A stretch of DNA of 64,000 nucleotides from Craspedostauros australis (GCA_026770025.1 JAMXDE010000004.1:2963501-3027500), one strand, 5' to 3'. Shown: positions 52,870 to 63,685, counted from the stretch's first letter. Made by a program: numbers and translations. The notes: generated by a model from the letters alone, not told the origin.

Positions 52870-54417
52870 TTACAACCCAAGGTCCTTCTTCAGCTTCTCA
52901 AAGTCTTCGTCGACCTTCATTTCACGCATACGGCGCTTGTCCTCGGCTTGGGCCTCGAAGGAAGATTTGCGACGATGCGGCGGTGTCGTGGCATCATAAG
53001 ATCGGGAAGTCTCCGTTCTTCTTGGCGGTGGTGGTGGCGGCGATCGGTACGATGATGACGATGGTCTCTCTTGAGTGGACGAAGTTCCCGATGACGACGA
53101 TGGTGAGTACGACGACCTCGCCGAAGTCTCAGTGCGGCGGCTGGTGGATCGTCGTCGTGCACTGCCACGACTTGCCCCGCGTCCAGACGATCCGAAGCCT
53201 TCTCTCTTCCTTGCGTTATTGTCTCTTGCACCTGTATTCGTGGAAGCGTTGGTGGAAGTGGAACTCGATCGATCATCATACGAACTGCTGGGCCGCGTCC
53301 GCCCGCGACTACTGGTATAGTAATCATTCTGCCCGCTCGTGATGAGCTCCTTGTACCTCGTTTGCAACTTGAGCAACCTTGCCTGCGATTTTTTGATGTA
53401 CCCGGCGACGATCTCCTTGCGTGCTTCGAGCTCGGCCAGACGCTCCTCCATCTCGATGCGCTCCATGTACCGTGTCGACAATCCGACGTCGGCCTGCAGC
53501 ATGAGGATCTCTTCCTGCACCTTGTCCGATTTGGTCTTGAGCTGATCAATGACGAGCTGCGTGTCGTCCATCTCTTCGGCGACGTCGTCGATGGTGCCCG
53601 TCTGCAGCACGACGCGCAAGTCGGTGTCGTCGTCGTCGTCGGCAGTGCCGCTCGTGTATCCGTCGACGTTATTCTCCAAGAACTCGACAAAGTCGCGGAA
53701 GACGCCGCCGCCGGTCGTTGCACCTGCTGCGGCACCTACAAATAGATCACGGAAGATGGAACCGAAGGAATCGCCGTTGGTGTCGTAGTCGGTTTCATCA
53801 TATTTGGGCATGTAATCCTTCCAATCGGTCGACCGCGACGACGCATACGATCCCGTTCTGCGATGCGGCGGAGTCCAACCATCCGACGACGACGATGAAG
53901 TCGATTTTTGCGACGTATCGGTCTTGGCCTTGCCGTACGTGGAATCATTCTGACGCTTGCCCGAGAGCGTTTCGTAGGCCCAGTTGATCTTGGCAAATCT
54001 ATCGGACGCTGCCTTCTTCTCTTCGGGTGAAGATGCCGTGGTCGTCGTCATATCGGGATGGAACTTGAGCGCCATGCGCTTGTAGGCCCGTTTGATGACC
54101 TTGGGATCCGCCGTCGGTTCCGTGAGGCCCAGGATTTGGAAAGGGTCGTTGGATGTGGTGGTGTCGTCGTTGATTGCCATGAACAGGGATGAGGTTCTTG
54201 CAGTCCTCGTCTGCTGCTGATGTTGGTATGTTGGCAGCTGATGGTTGTTGATGCGGGTGCTCGGCAACGGCAACGGCACGAACGCAAAGCCGTTGGCCGT
54301 GCCCACCAGCAGCATCGTCATTGACGCCATCATTGTCATCGTCATGGATGCCATCATGGAGGCTGATACCGCCGATGCTCCTTCAACTACGTTCATTGCC
54401 TGAACTTCTGATGCCAA
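52870..54417 (-). CDS. plastid-type J-domain (DnaJ-like) protein
   Basis: 515 residues. The J domain spans about 91-160: DPFQILGLTE, helix II AYKRMALKFHPD with the HPD triad at 120-122, and helix III DRFAKINWAYETLSG. HPD stimulates the ATPase of an Hsp70 partner. The N-terminus is hydrophobic and Met-rich (about 18-42), ends TANG-FAFVP and is followed by Ser/Thr/Arg-rich sequence, the diatom plastid presequence pattern. No Gly/Phe or zinc-finger domain follows, making it a type III J protein. About 265-345 looks coiled-coil (Glu/Leu-rich, KSDKVQEEI). The C-terminal third is Ser/Arg/Pro low-complexity. It probably recruits plastid Hsp70 to a specific client. It starts 513 bp from the divergent AP-3 sigma gene. 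Confidence 0.87.
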   Translation of the reverse strand: MASEVQAMNVVEGASAVSASMMASMTMTMMASMTMLLVGTANGFAFVPLPLPSTRINNHQLPTYQHQQQTRTARTSSLFMAINDDTTTSNDPFQILGLTEPTADPKVIKRAYKRMALKFHPDMTTTTASSPEEKKAASDRFAKINWAYETLSGKRQNDSTYGKAKTDTSQKSTSSSSSDGWTPPHRRTGSYASSRSTDWKDYMPKYDETDYDTNGDSFGSIFRDLFVGAAAGATTGGGVFRDFVEFLENNVDGYTSGTADDDDDTDLRVVLQTGTIDDVAEEMDDTQLVIDQLKTKSDKVQEEILMLQADVGLSTRYMERIEMEERLAELEARKEIVAGYIKKSQARLLKLQTRYKELITSGQNDYYTSSRGRTRPSSSYDDRSSSTSTNASTNTGARDNNARKREGFGSSGRGASRGSARRRSTSRRTETSARSSYSPSSSSGTSSTQERPSSSSYRSPPPPPPRRTETSRSYDATTPPHRRKSSFEAQAEDKRRMREMKVDEDFEKLKKDLGL

Positions 54418-54929
54418 CTTGTCGTTGCCTCTCTCTCTCTCTCTCTCTTGCCTGTCAGTTGTGATTGTGCAGGTGTACTCGTAGTCTGGTCTGACTTGGC
54501 CTGACTGTGTCTTCCTCTTGTTGAGATTGTGTGCTGGTTGCGTTCGTGTCTCCTCTCTTGTTTTGTGTTTGTGTTTGCGCTGGCTTTCGTCACCTTCTCG
54601 ATCTTTCCTGTTTCTTGTGACGTGTCAATTGTGTTGGAGTCCGACTTGTCGATCATTCCAATCCCGTTTCGTTCGTGGATACAAGGAACGCAAAACAACA
54701 CGAAAGAGACACACACGGAAAGACCAAGACAAGACCAACAACCATCTTGGTTGCCACCAACAACAACACAGAGAGACGGGAGAAGTCGCCATGGCTCATA
54801 CAACCTTTGCATCTGCCAATCCATCCATTGAATCAAGCAATCAAGTAAGCAACGAAGTAGGCAACGAAGCAAGCAAAAGAGCATTCAAGTCTGCCACCAC
54901 AGAATCACAGTAATCAAACACAAAGTAAC
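54418..54929. promoter_or_regulatory. shared upstream region of J-protein and AP-3 sigma genes
   Basis: A 512-bp head-to-head spacer holding both promoters and leaders. A (ct)n tract at about 54430-54448 lies just upstream of the J-protein start. No TATA-like element is convincing. Short frames here (100-163 aa) are low-complexity shadows. Confidence 0.45.
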
Positions 54930-55502
54930 ATGATCAAAGGCGTGATAATCGTGAACAACCACGGCAAACCCCGCCTCGCCAAGTTCTACCAATCCGTCGA
55001 GAACGAGGCCGTGCAACAGACCGTCATCCGCCGCATCTTCACGCAGGTGGCGCAGAGGCCCGACAACTTCTGCAACTACCTCGAGGGCTCCATCCCGGAA
55101 TGGGGCGACCACATCAAGCTCATCTACCGCCACTACGCCACGCTCTTCTTCGTCTTCGCCGTCGACGCGCAGGAGTCCGACCTCGGCATCCTCGATCTCA
55201 TCCAGGTCTTCGTAGAGGCCCTCGACAAGTGCTTCGAGAATGTATGCGAGCTCGATCTCATCTTTCACTCGGATCGCGTGCATTACGTTCTCGATGAGAT
55301 CGTCATGGGCGGCATGGTGCTCGAGACCAATATCACCTCCATTCTGCAGGCCATCCGCGATCAAGGCAAGATGCATTCGGACAGTCTCACCAAGACGGAC
55401 ACGGCCAACAGCACGGCGCAGATACGGTCGCAATTGGGTGTGGATTACAAGGGCGAAGCTACAGATAACAGCGGCACCAACGCTTGGCAGTATCATTGGT
55501 AG
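54930..55502 (+). CDS. AP-3 adaptor complex sigma subunit
   Basis: 190 residues, the usual sigma-adaptin length with a short tail. MIKGVIIVNNHGKPRLAKFY at the start, the run LIYRHYATLFFVFAVDAQES, and LDLIQVFVEALDKCFENVCELDLIFH with VHYVLDEIVMGG are sigma-subunit hallmarks. The central sequence is closer to AP-3 sigma than to AP-1 or AP-2. Sigma is the small chain of the heterotetrameric adaptor and binds acidic dileucine signals of cargo on endosomal or trans-Golgi membranes, sending it to lysosome- or vacuole-like compartments. The tail after about 165 is Ser/Thr-rich and variable. No intron is needed. Confidence 0.9.
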   Translation: MIKGVIIVNNHGKPRLAKFYQSVENEAVQQTVIRRIFTQVAQRPDNFCNYLEGSIPEWGDHIKLIYRHYATLFFVFAVDAQESDLGILDLIQVFVEALDKCFENVCELDLIFHSDRVHYVLDEIVMGGMVLETNITSILQAIRDQGKMHSDSLTKTDTANSTAQIRSQLGVDYKGEATDNSGTNAWQYHW

Positions 55503-55695
55503 CGAAATGCGTGCGGGATCATGATTGCGGTTGTGGAATATATTCTACCGTGATATATTATATAATATAATGCTTCATTACTCACTCTATAATGCTTCAG
55601 GATACCCCTACTACTTGAGTGCACAGCCAGTCGCCGGAGCGTGTCTGTATGTGTGTAAATGAGATGGTGTCCACCACACCAACTCCCAATCCATT
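55503..55695. other. short convergent intergenic region
   Basis: AT-rich 3' region between the AP-3 sigma and BI-1 genes. Contains tatattatataatataat near 55553, perhaps including polyadenylation signals. Confidence 0.5.
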
Positions 55696-56884
55696 CTAAT
55701 CTTTCTCCTCACCCATCAAGCGCAGCAGATAGATGAACATATTGATGACGTCGTTGTACAGCATCATGGCGGCGAATACGTAGTCCTTGTCTGACATACA
55801 GAACTTGGCATGCTTGCCACCCACAACCAACCGCGTGTGATACGCCAAGTACATGGCGAACAAACACGATCCGATCATGCTGTATGCCATATCCGTGTAA
55901 GGCAGGAACCCGCTGGGCAGAACGCCCGTCATTTGCAACAATCCCAACAACCCGTAGACGAGAAAGATGACGCCGCAGGCCGACAACCCGGCACCCCACT
56001 GCGTCAGATCGTAGTACGGATTCTTCTGCAGGATGGTGTAAAGGCTGATGGCGCCCGTCGCCAAAGCGGTGGCGCCCATGGCCGATACGACGCTGGACAG
56101 TTTGTAAAAGCTCGACAGGAAACCGACCGAGATGGCCTCGCCCAATGTGAACAGGGTCAGCAACGTCCACTTTTTGGGGCTTTCGCGACGCACGGTCGGT
56201 GACAGGCACATCCAGTACCAGCAGATGGAACTCAGGACGAGGCTGATCATGGGGACGATGGCGGCCGACGATCCCGGCGTGCGCATGGAGGCGGCGAGGT
56301 TGGGGATCAGGGAGAATGCGAGGCACGAACTCGCCGTCACGACGAGTTGGATGGACAGGATGGCGTAGACGCGCGCTGTGTCGTCGAAGTGTGGTTGTAT
56401 TTGGTTGTGTTGGGGATGCAGTAACATAACATAACATAACACAACATAACATATTATATAATGTAACAGTATGATGCAAAGGAGCAATTGCGATCCATGT
56501 GAGACATGAGATCAATCGATGCGATCGTCGTGTGCATCACACCACATCCTCTTCAACGCCACAAACGCAAACACACTCACCAATGAACTTGTTGCGATTG
56601 TCACGCGAAAGGAACGATTCGATCATCTCCTTCGTGGCCGCTTCATCTTCTGCTTCTGTCGAAGAAACGGACAGCTTCGGTTTGCTGGACTGTTGCTGCT
56701 GTTGTGACGACGATGCCATGCCAGAGAAGGAATTGCGTGACTTTCCTGGTGCGATTCGGACGGATGATCCGCCTCGCGAGATGGAACTGAATGTGCGGTG
56801 CTGTGGCTTGGCTGTGCAGGCTGTCGCGAGTAGCAGCATGACGAGGAGGCAGGGCCTCAGCAGCGATGATGGATGTCGTTTCAT
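55696..56884 (-). CDS. BAX inhibitor-1 family (TMBIM/LFG-like) protein, two exons
   Basis: Proposed CDS: exon 1 56581-56884, intron 56376-56580, exon 2 55696-56375; 327 residues. A Met 30 bases further out (56914) is an alternative start. The GTGAGT donor and ACACAG acceptor are phase 1 and join SRDNRNKFI to ARVYAILSIQLVVTA, the normal start of the BI-1 core. Six or seven hydrophobic helices follow, ending in DYVFAAMMLYNDVINMFIYLLRLMG, the diagnostic C-terminal signature of the family. These proteins are calcium-leak channels of ER, Golgi or organelle membranes that restrain cell death. Unusually, a 100-residue leader precedes the core: a hydrophobic signal (about 8-24), then Ser/Arg-rich and Gln-rich sequence, which suggests targeting to a membrane other than the plain ER. 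Unspliced, exon 2 begins with an implausible Leu/Cys/Tyr string. Confidence 0.85.
56376..56580 (-). other. intron of the BI-1 gene (proposed)
   Basis: GTGAGTGTG donor, GACACAG acceptor on the minus strand, 205 bp, phase 1. It contains AT-rich aacata repeats at about 56424-56462. Its removal rebuilds a continuous family alignment. Confidence 0.75.
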
Positions 56885-57526
56885 TCTGTGTTTCTCTGCT
56901 CCGTTGGCGTTCACGCTATGTCTTGAATCAGATACGTGACGTTGCTGTTGTCTCCTTGTGCGAGTGTTGTGAAGAGAGTGGGGACATCTGCCATACTCGA
57001 TGGCTACTCTTGATGTGTTGCGAAGAGTGAGCAGATTTATGATGGTTGCGTTGTGGTTACGTCATGTGATGGTGACATGTTTGCGTGTGTCTCGTTTCAG
57101 GCTTTGTTTCTGTCTTCTTCGATTGGGTTCCACGAGACCGCTTTTCATTCGACGAGCGATCATCGCAATGGCGCGAAAGATACCAAAGGCTACGATTTCT
57201 AGATGTAGGCATAGCATGAAATTGCGCACAAGCAAGGCAACGCCAACTTTCGAATTACTAGTCTCAACACAACAGAAAGCAACAGCAACAACAAATGGAA
57301 GCAATGAATCGTGGAAGTGTCGTAACGACCATGCTAACTAATGTCATCTTCGTTCGACTACTCCAACTGATTCCAAAGTGAAGGTAGGAGTACAGATCAA
57401 AAAATATGAACGACCGTCATTGGCGGCAGGTTGCGGTGTGCTGCCGCGCGCTTCCGGTGCTGTTGCTATTGGTTGGTTTGCGCTTGACGCGAGGAGGGGG
57501 TGGTTTGCGACGAGGCGACAACACGT
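56885..57526. other. intergenic region
   Basis: Between the BI-1 promoter side and the 3' end of glutamine synthetase. The 113-aa plus frame at 57000-57341 and its minus counterpart lack motifs. No gene supported. Confidence 0.5.
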
Positions 57527-59595
57527 TTAGGCCTCGGCCTTGTTCATTGGTGCGACCTCTGGTGCCTCTGGTCCCATGATGGTCTTCATGATCTTTCCGG
57601 TGACGAGGTATGGGTCGCAGTTGGAGGAAGGTCTGCGGTCCTCGAAGTATCCCTTGCCCTCGGCGTCGGTGTCACGTCCGATACGGATGGAGGCACCGCG
57701 GTTGGCCACACCGTAGCAGAAGTCGCTGATGGAGGCGGTCTCGTGCTTTCCCGTCAGGCGCAGCTCGTTGCCCTCTCCGTAGATGGCGATGTGCTCGTCG
57801 TGCTTGTCGGCGAGCTTGTAGATGGCCTTCTTGATGACCTCGAGCCCGCCCTCCTCGCGCATGGACTTGGTGGACACGTTAGTGTGCATACCGGCACCGT
57901 TCCAGTCTCCGTCGACGATTGGCTTGGGGTGGAGTGTGCAGTAGACCTGGAAGTCCTCGCACACGCGCTGCAGGATGTATCGCGACATCATGAGCTGGTC
58001 ACCGGCATCGATTCCGATGCATGGTCCGACCTGGTATTCCTGCTGTCCTGGCATGACCTCTCCGTTCACTCCGGAGATCTCGATTCCAGCGTACAGACAG
58101 GCCTTGTACATGGCATCGGTGATGGCACGTCCGAAGTTGTTCTCTGGTCCGACGGAGCAGTAGTACGGTCCCTGTGGGCGGGTTGGCATGCCACCCTCTG
58201 GCCAGCCCAGCGGGGTGCGCTCGTCCAAGTTGAACAGAGTGAATTCCTGCTCCATTCCGAACCAGACCTCCTCGTGGTCCTTGTCCGTGAAGGACTCCAT
58301 GGCTGTTTGCACAAATACATGTTGGGTGGAAATGTTGCCAGGCGTGGTCAATGCAAGATAGGGTGTGATGAATTGCAAATTGCAGTGGCAGGCAATGGAA
58401 TTCATTCCGACGTCGCAATTCATTGGTGTTGGATATGCGTGGTACCACATAGTACATGAGAGCACGGAAAGGAAGAAATCGTCAGGAGCTGATAGAACAT
58501 TGCGAACAGTTCGGTTTGTCACCATCGCATGGTACATCACTGTGCGGAGGCGGTGCCGTTGCTTGCGCCGTGGCAATAGGAATGCTGCTGCGAAGGCATT
58601 CGCTCAATCATTCAGTCATTCATTCACCCATTCATTCGATGGACGTGCGACCAGGGCGAAAATTCTGTGCATGGAATTCGACTTACCGATGGCGCGGGAG
58701 TTGGTTTCGAGTGGCTCTCCGGCTGGGGTGTAGGTGTCGCACATGACAAGAATGTTGTCGGTTCCATCAGAGCGTGGGCGGAATGGATCCTTGAAGATGC
58801 GGCATGGCTTCAGGATGACCTCAGAATCGTCACCTGGAGCCTGGTCGGTGGAAGAACCATCGTAGTTCCACTTTGGGAGGGAATCGACACTCTCGCCCTA
58901 TTGTCGTCGTCATCATAATTTGTCATGGGTTGTGTCAAACATTAGCCAAAGGAAGGAAGTGCGAGAAATAGATTTCGCATGATTTTCTCCATGATGTCTG
59001 TGAGAGGCATTGGCATCTTCGTTGGGTTGTCGCGTGTTGGGACAAACTCATGGATTCCGGCTGCTCTTGATCCGCCAGCGAATTGAACTGCAATGGCATC
59101 GAGTGGATCAATCCAGCGGATCTATCGATTGACGAGTCGCACCAACACGGAAGAGCTGATGTTCGTCAGCCCCAATCCGTGTTGATCGCACCGAATCCAT
59201 GACGTTCTTGTATCGCGGAATACTTGGCATCAAACAGGACACCCACGACAATCGCTCATTCATTTCAGGTCATCATCCAATCAAGCACCAGCTGCAGATC
59301 TCTTCCTTTCCCTTGTCATGCCGAATGCAAATTGACCTACCTTGGCGGCTGGGAGGGTGCGGGTCTTGGAGCGGGTGTTGCCAACGGCATCGACCCACAC
59401 GTACTCAGCCAGGATGCTGTCGGCTGGGAATGGGAGGGCGTTGTACTTGTCAATGACGGCTGGGTCGAGGGAAGACTGGCCGGTCTGCTGCTTCAACACA
59501 GCGTTCAGGGCGGAAGCTGGGCGGAAGGAGGCACTTGGGGCGAAAGCGGAAGCGGTGGTGGCGCAAGCCAGGATGGCGACGGCGGTGAACTTCAT
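57527..59595 (-). CDS. glutamine synthetase type II, plastid isoform, three exons
   Basis: Proposed CDS: exon 1 59341-59595, exon 2 58687-58897, exon 3 57527-58302; 413 residues. Exon 1 starts [20 protein letters not shown], a textbook diatom plastid presequence (signal peptide, ASAF cut site, Ser/Arg transit). Then [18 protein letters not shown] begins the enzyme. Exon 2 has the active-site loop [11 protein letters not shown]. Exon 3 has GMEQEFTL (metal-binding Glu), [16 protein letters not shown] and [11 protein letters not shown] (ATP and glutamate binding). All splice junctions are GT-AG and phase-consistent (0, then 1). The enzyme makes glutamine from glutamate, ammonium and ATP. The plastid GSII works with GOGAT to assimilate ammonium from nitrate reduction. 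The canonical NGAGCHTN Cys is Met here. Confidence 0.95.
58303..58686 (-). other. intron 2 of glutamine synthetase
   Basis: GTAAGT donor after TNSRAI, AACAG acceptor before MESFTDKD, 384 bp, phase 1. The long apparent frame into this intron (to 58576) is intron translation. Confidence 0.88.
58898..59340 (-). other. intron 1 of glutamine synthetase
   Basis: GTAGGT donor after LPAAK, CAATAG acceptor before [10 protein letters not shown], 443 bp, phase 0. It separates the targeting exon from the rest of the enzyme. Confidence 0.88.
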
Positions 59596-61831
59596 GGTGT
59601 GGTTGGGGTTTGGGGTTTGGATTTGTTGTGATGGAATTGATTCCGTTTTTGGAATTTGTGTCTGATGAGGGACGGAGGTGTGTGAGGAAAGCGGCCATGT
59701 GTTGGATCCGTGATGGGGAAATGACGAACGATGCGTACGACGTGGTCAGTGGTCTGTGTCTCGACTCCAGTGCTGTTCTCTTCCTTTGTGAAGGGCGGCA
59801 GCTTCGGGATGGTCGTTGTTGCACCTTCGTCGTGCACAGACACCTACTCTGGTCATGGAGTATGGTTGTTCGCAGTCGTCGTCACAGCCTCAAGATGTCT
59901 GTTAACTCCTAATACACGCAACTGACGTGTACTTCTGCCGGCATCTGTCGTGTTGGTCTTCGTTGCAGGCATTTTGCGCCACTCATTTTTCGTTGGCATT
60001 TTTTGTGTGTCGTCATGCTCCCGCGGGTATCTTTTCTGCTTTCTCAATGGCCAATGCCGTCTGCCATCTGTTCTGTTCGAAACTTGTTCATGACTACCAT
60101 TCGTGTTGTGATTTGTGATGAACCATCTTCTTGACACCTTCCGGAACTTTGCATGTTCTGAACTTCAGGAGTTTCAGATCTTCGGCACTTTGGCACATGA
60201 TTCGACTCATTTGCGAATCCTGGATACCTTTCTTCCTCACCGACATGGAGAATGACATCTTCTTCGCCGCTACCTGTATTTTCGATACTGTGCACCTCAC
60301 ATCCTTCGCCTCCGCACCAGCAGTGCGCAACTGCATCAAATCAAGCCGTCATAATCATCATCGATGTCACTTCTTTCGCAATCCTTCTTCTTGCTTCCGT
60401 CATTGCGCAATCGCGCAATCGCGCAATTGCAGTCTCCATGTTCGTCACATGGCACGGCACACAACGGTCATGACGATGGTGATGGCAATGATACCTTCCA
60501 ATACCTGCCGATCCAGTTGCCGACCATGAGCTGGGCCGAGCGAAGCTGAGTTGATGGGTGCGATGCACGGCCTCGACGATGACGCGTTGCATGCCGATCA
60601 TGATGGTGCTCTTGCGTTCGACAACGCAGTGCGGCGTATCCTGTCGCTGATCATGTTGGTTTCGCCATCACGGTCAGCCGCGGCTTCTGAACGAGCTGGA
60701 ATCGATCCACAATCGACAGCACAATTATGTGACATCAACGAATGTATGGGACACATCATGGCCATGGTACGCAATTCTTGGCGACGGAATTCAACGACCG
60801 AACGGATAATTGGAGAGTGCAGCAACAATCTGTGCTGTGCAAATATTCCATATCGACGAATGATGTTCGATGGGCAGCGCAACATGAATATGGAAGAGGC
60901 CTTTGCGATACTCTTGCTGGCATTTACCGCTGTGGATGGTGATTTCCGCTGTAACGAGAGAAGGAGAGACAGAGAGCAAGTGCGGCAGATTGGGATGTCG
61001 GTGAATTCAATGCAATGGTTGATGGGCGGCATTGCCTTATCGTGGGAATCCATCACCGCATTAATTTCAGACAAGATGACGCCACCATCCGAACCAACCG
61101 GCCGATGAGTTTGCGAAGGAAGGAGATCGTATCCACGTACGAAATGACTTCAAGGATGGACGCAAATATTTGTTTTGTAGGGTTGAAAACAATGATTGAA
61201 TGCCTGCTGATCGTCGAATGTCAGAACGCGCAAGGATAGCAACTGCTGATCTTTCCACGAGTTCTATCCACCAATGAAGCCAACAAAACGACCCAGATGA
61301 CAGGAAGTTTGGAGTTCCCACCGTCTCACTCGATATAACTGTGCATCTCTCTCTGCTCTGATCTGATGTATTCTATAATATTATAGAACATAGAAAGTCT
61401 TCAGAAGTGCACATGCCTCTAGCTCTCTTTTCTCACAAAGGCCTCTCCCCAAGAAGGCTGGTGCAGACATACCCACACAGTTCCAAACAAAACGATGATG
61501 ATGGGTTCGACGAGTCCCAATTCTCGATTTTGTTCCCGAATTATTGGTCCATGTAGTCAATCGTCATGAGACATCGGAGAAGTTCGATTGAGTCGATCGT
61601 ATTTCCAATCTGTTCGAACGTGTTCGATTGACACGACTGTGCAACCGTGCCCACATCAACCTTGACAACACAAACAGCAGAACAACCACATCAACTCACA
61701 AATCAGAACCCAAGAAGTGCACAACTCTGAACACTACATACCATACCATACGATTAACTATACAACCTATTCCACTCCACTCTCCTCCACTCCACTCCGC
61801 TGTACAGTTGAAATCAAGGAAAGAAGAAAGA
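59596..61831. other. divergent intergenic region, 2.2 kb
   Basis: Upstream of glutamine synthetase (minus) and NMD3 (plus). The longest frames (60551-61108 plus, 185 aa; 60598-61074 minus, 158 aa) overlap on opposite strands and show no motif, so I do not call either. A perfect 18-bp AT palindrome sits at 61371-61388. The last 200 bases before NMD3 are cca/tcca-rich leader. Confidence 0.45.
61371..61388. repeat. perfect 18-bp AT palindrome
   Basis: TTCTATAATATTATAGAA equals its own reverse complement. A near-palindrome of the same words occurs at about 1063-1085. Significance unknown. Confidence 0.6.
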
Positions 61832-63685
61832 ATGATGATGGCAACAACGAACCAAATCGCGTGCTGCTTGTGCGGGACGATGATCCTGCCGAACGCCGCC
61901 AACCAGTGCACCAGCTGTCTGGCGCAGCAGTTCGATCTGAAGTCCCTGCTGCAGCGCGGGAGCAACGCGGACGGCCTCCACATCGTCCTGCAGTGCCGTC
62001 AGTGCCGCCGCTTCGCCCGCACGCCCACCATGTACCAGTACTGCGAGCCGGAGTCGCCGGAACTCATGCAGATCTGCCTCAAGCACGTCCCGGCGCTGTC
62101 CAACGCCTCGAAGCACGGCCTGCACGTGGTGGACGCCATGTGGGTGTGGACGGAGCCTCACTCGCGCCGCCTCAAGATCCGCCTCACCATCCGCACGGAG
62201 ATCGAGCGCGTGCGCGTGCAGCAGCGCGTCATGGTAGAGTTCAAGACGGACTGGAAGATGTGCTCGCAATGCAACCGGGAGTACACCAACCGCACATGGC
62301 AGGCGTTGGTGCAGCTGCGGCAGCATCGCACCATCGGCTCGCCGCGCAAGGGATTGCTGGCCTTGGAGATGGCCATCGCCCGCAGTCCCGAGGTGCGTCG
62401 GCACGTGCTGCGCATCAACTCCTGTCGCAACGGCCTGGACTTCTACTTCCTCACCCTGGCGCAGGCACAGGCATTCGCGCACTTCCTCGGCCGTCTGGCG
62501 CCCATGAAGATCAAGACGAGCCAGAAGCTGGTGTCGACGGATTCCAAGAACAACACGGCCAACATCAAGCACACGATATCTTGCGACATGGTGCCCATCT
62601 GCCGCGATGACCTCCTCGTGGTGCACAAGTCGGCGCGCAATTCAAAATTCGCCGGCCGGTTGTGTCTCACCAGCAAGGTCTCATCCTCCATCCACATGCT
62701 CGACGCTTCGCCCATGAGGGACAGGGGCGTGGAACAGGTGGACATGGGCTCGGAGTCCTACTACAAGGGCGGTGGCGACAAGGCATACGCCATCCTCTTC
62801 TCCGCGGAGCGGCTCGTTCGCTTCGTCGTATTGGATGTCGAGCTTTGCGACGACGGCGCTCACCAGCAAGGCGCCAAGGGAGACAACGACAAGGCCCAGC
62901 AGTACAACGGTCCATCGTCAGGCGTGTCCAAGTACGCCTTGGCGGATGTCGAGGTCGCCCGCGAATCGGATTTCGGAATCAACGACGAGAGCTTTTCCTG
63001 CGTCAGTCACCTCGGCCATTTGCTGCAACCAGGCGACATCGTGCTTGGGTACGACCTCACATCCTGCGGCCAGATAGGAACGTCGTCCTCAGTCGGCGTC
63101 GTGGACGTCGAGGAGGTCGTAAACAACAGCTTCGTCATGCCGGACGTCGTCCTCGTCAAGAAGGTCAACGTCGGGAAGGACAAGGCTGGCGACGTTGTCG
63201 AGGAGGATCCTTCGAACGCGGACGTGAAGGACGAACCGCAGGAGGGCGACACGCGCATGACGGCTAACAAGAAGAAGCGCATGTCCAAGAAGAAGATACG
63301 CAGAGAGAAGAAGCAGGACCGCAAGCACAAGGAGCTGGAGGAGTCCGCCGCGAGGATGGGATTCATGGAGGACATGAACGATCTCGAAGATCCCGGCTTT
63401 GAGGACGGCGAAGAGCTGGCAGATGACGTCGACTTTTCGACGCAGCTGGAAAATGATCCAGAGCTGGCGGCGGAATTGGAGTCGGTGGAACGTCAGCTGG
63501 CCACCATGAAAGTGCAGGATATCGCGCCACCTGTTGCAGGAGATGGCGACGAGGACGACGCAAACGACGGCGGAGCTGCTGTCACAGTAAAAGCAACTGA
63601 CGCGCACGAGGAGCAGAAACAAACACCTGAGGGCGAAGCCGCACAAACTGACGCGCCAAAAGTTGAGAGCGCACAGGGACAATGA
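61832..63685 (+). CDS. NMD3: NMD3, 60S ribosomal subunit nuclear export adaptor
   Basis: 617 residues from the MMMATT start, chosen because upstream in-frame codons are Thr/His/Pro-rich leader. The N-terminal zinc region has four CxxC-type pairs: CCLC (11-14), CTSC, CRQC and the later CSQC in KMCSQCNREYTN. LQCRQCRRF and YFLTLAQAQAFAHFL are further NMD3 segments. A beta-rich middle domain follows (about 240-420). The C-terminus has a Lys-rich stretch (KKKRMSKKKIRREKKQDRK, nuclear-localisation type) and acidic Leu-containing helices (about 510-560) fitting the CRM1-binding export signal. NMD3 binds the joining face of pre-60S subunits and carries them out with CRM1. It is longer than the roughly 500-aa animal and yeast proteins because of the acidic tail. 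Confidence 0.93.
   Translation: MMMATTNQIACCLCGTMILPNAANQCTSCLAQQFDLKSLLQRGSNADGLHIVLQCRQCRRFARTPTMYQYCEPESPELMQICLKHVPALSNASKHGLHVVDAMWVWTEPHSRRLKIRLTIRTEIERVRVQQRVMVEFKTDWKMCSQCNREYTNRTWQALVQLRQHRTIGSPRKGLLALEMAIARSPEVRRHVLRINSCRNGLDFYFLTLAQAQAFAHFLGRLAPMKIKTSQKLVSTDSKNNTANIKHTISCDMVPICRDDLLVVHKSARNSKFAGRLCLTSKVSSSIHMLDASPMRDRGVEQVDMGSESYYKGGGDKAYAILFSAERLVRFVVLDVELCDDGAHQQGAKGDNDKAQQYNGPSSGVSKYALADVEVARESDFGINDESFSCVSHLGHLLQPGDIVLGYDLTSCGQIGTSSSVGVVDVEEVVNNSFVMPDVVLVKKVNVGKDKAGDVVEEDPSNADVKDEPQEGDTRMTANKKKRMSKKKIRREKKQDRKHKELEESAARMGFMEDMNDLEDPGFEDGEELADDVDFSTQLENDPELAAELESVERQLATMKVQDIAPPVAGDGDEDDANDGGAAVTVKATDAHEEQKQTPEGEAAQTDAPKVESAQGQ

Noticed and set aside
60551..61108. 185-aa plus-strand frame upstream of NMD3
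   Set aside because: It overlaps a 158-aa minus frame, has no motif or convincing codon bias, and lies in what is otherwise promoter sequence.
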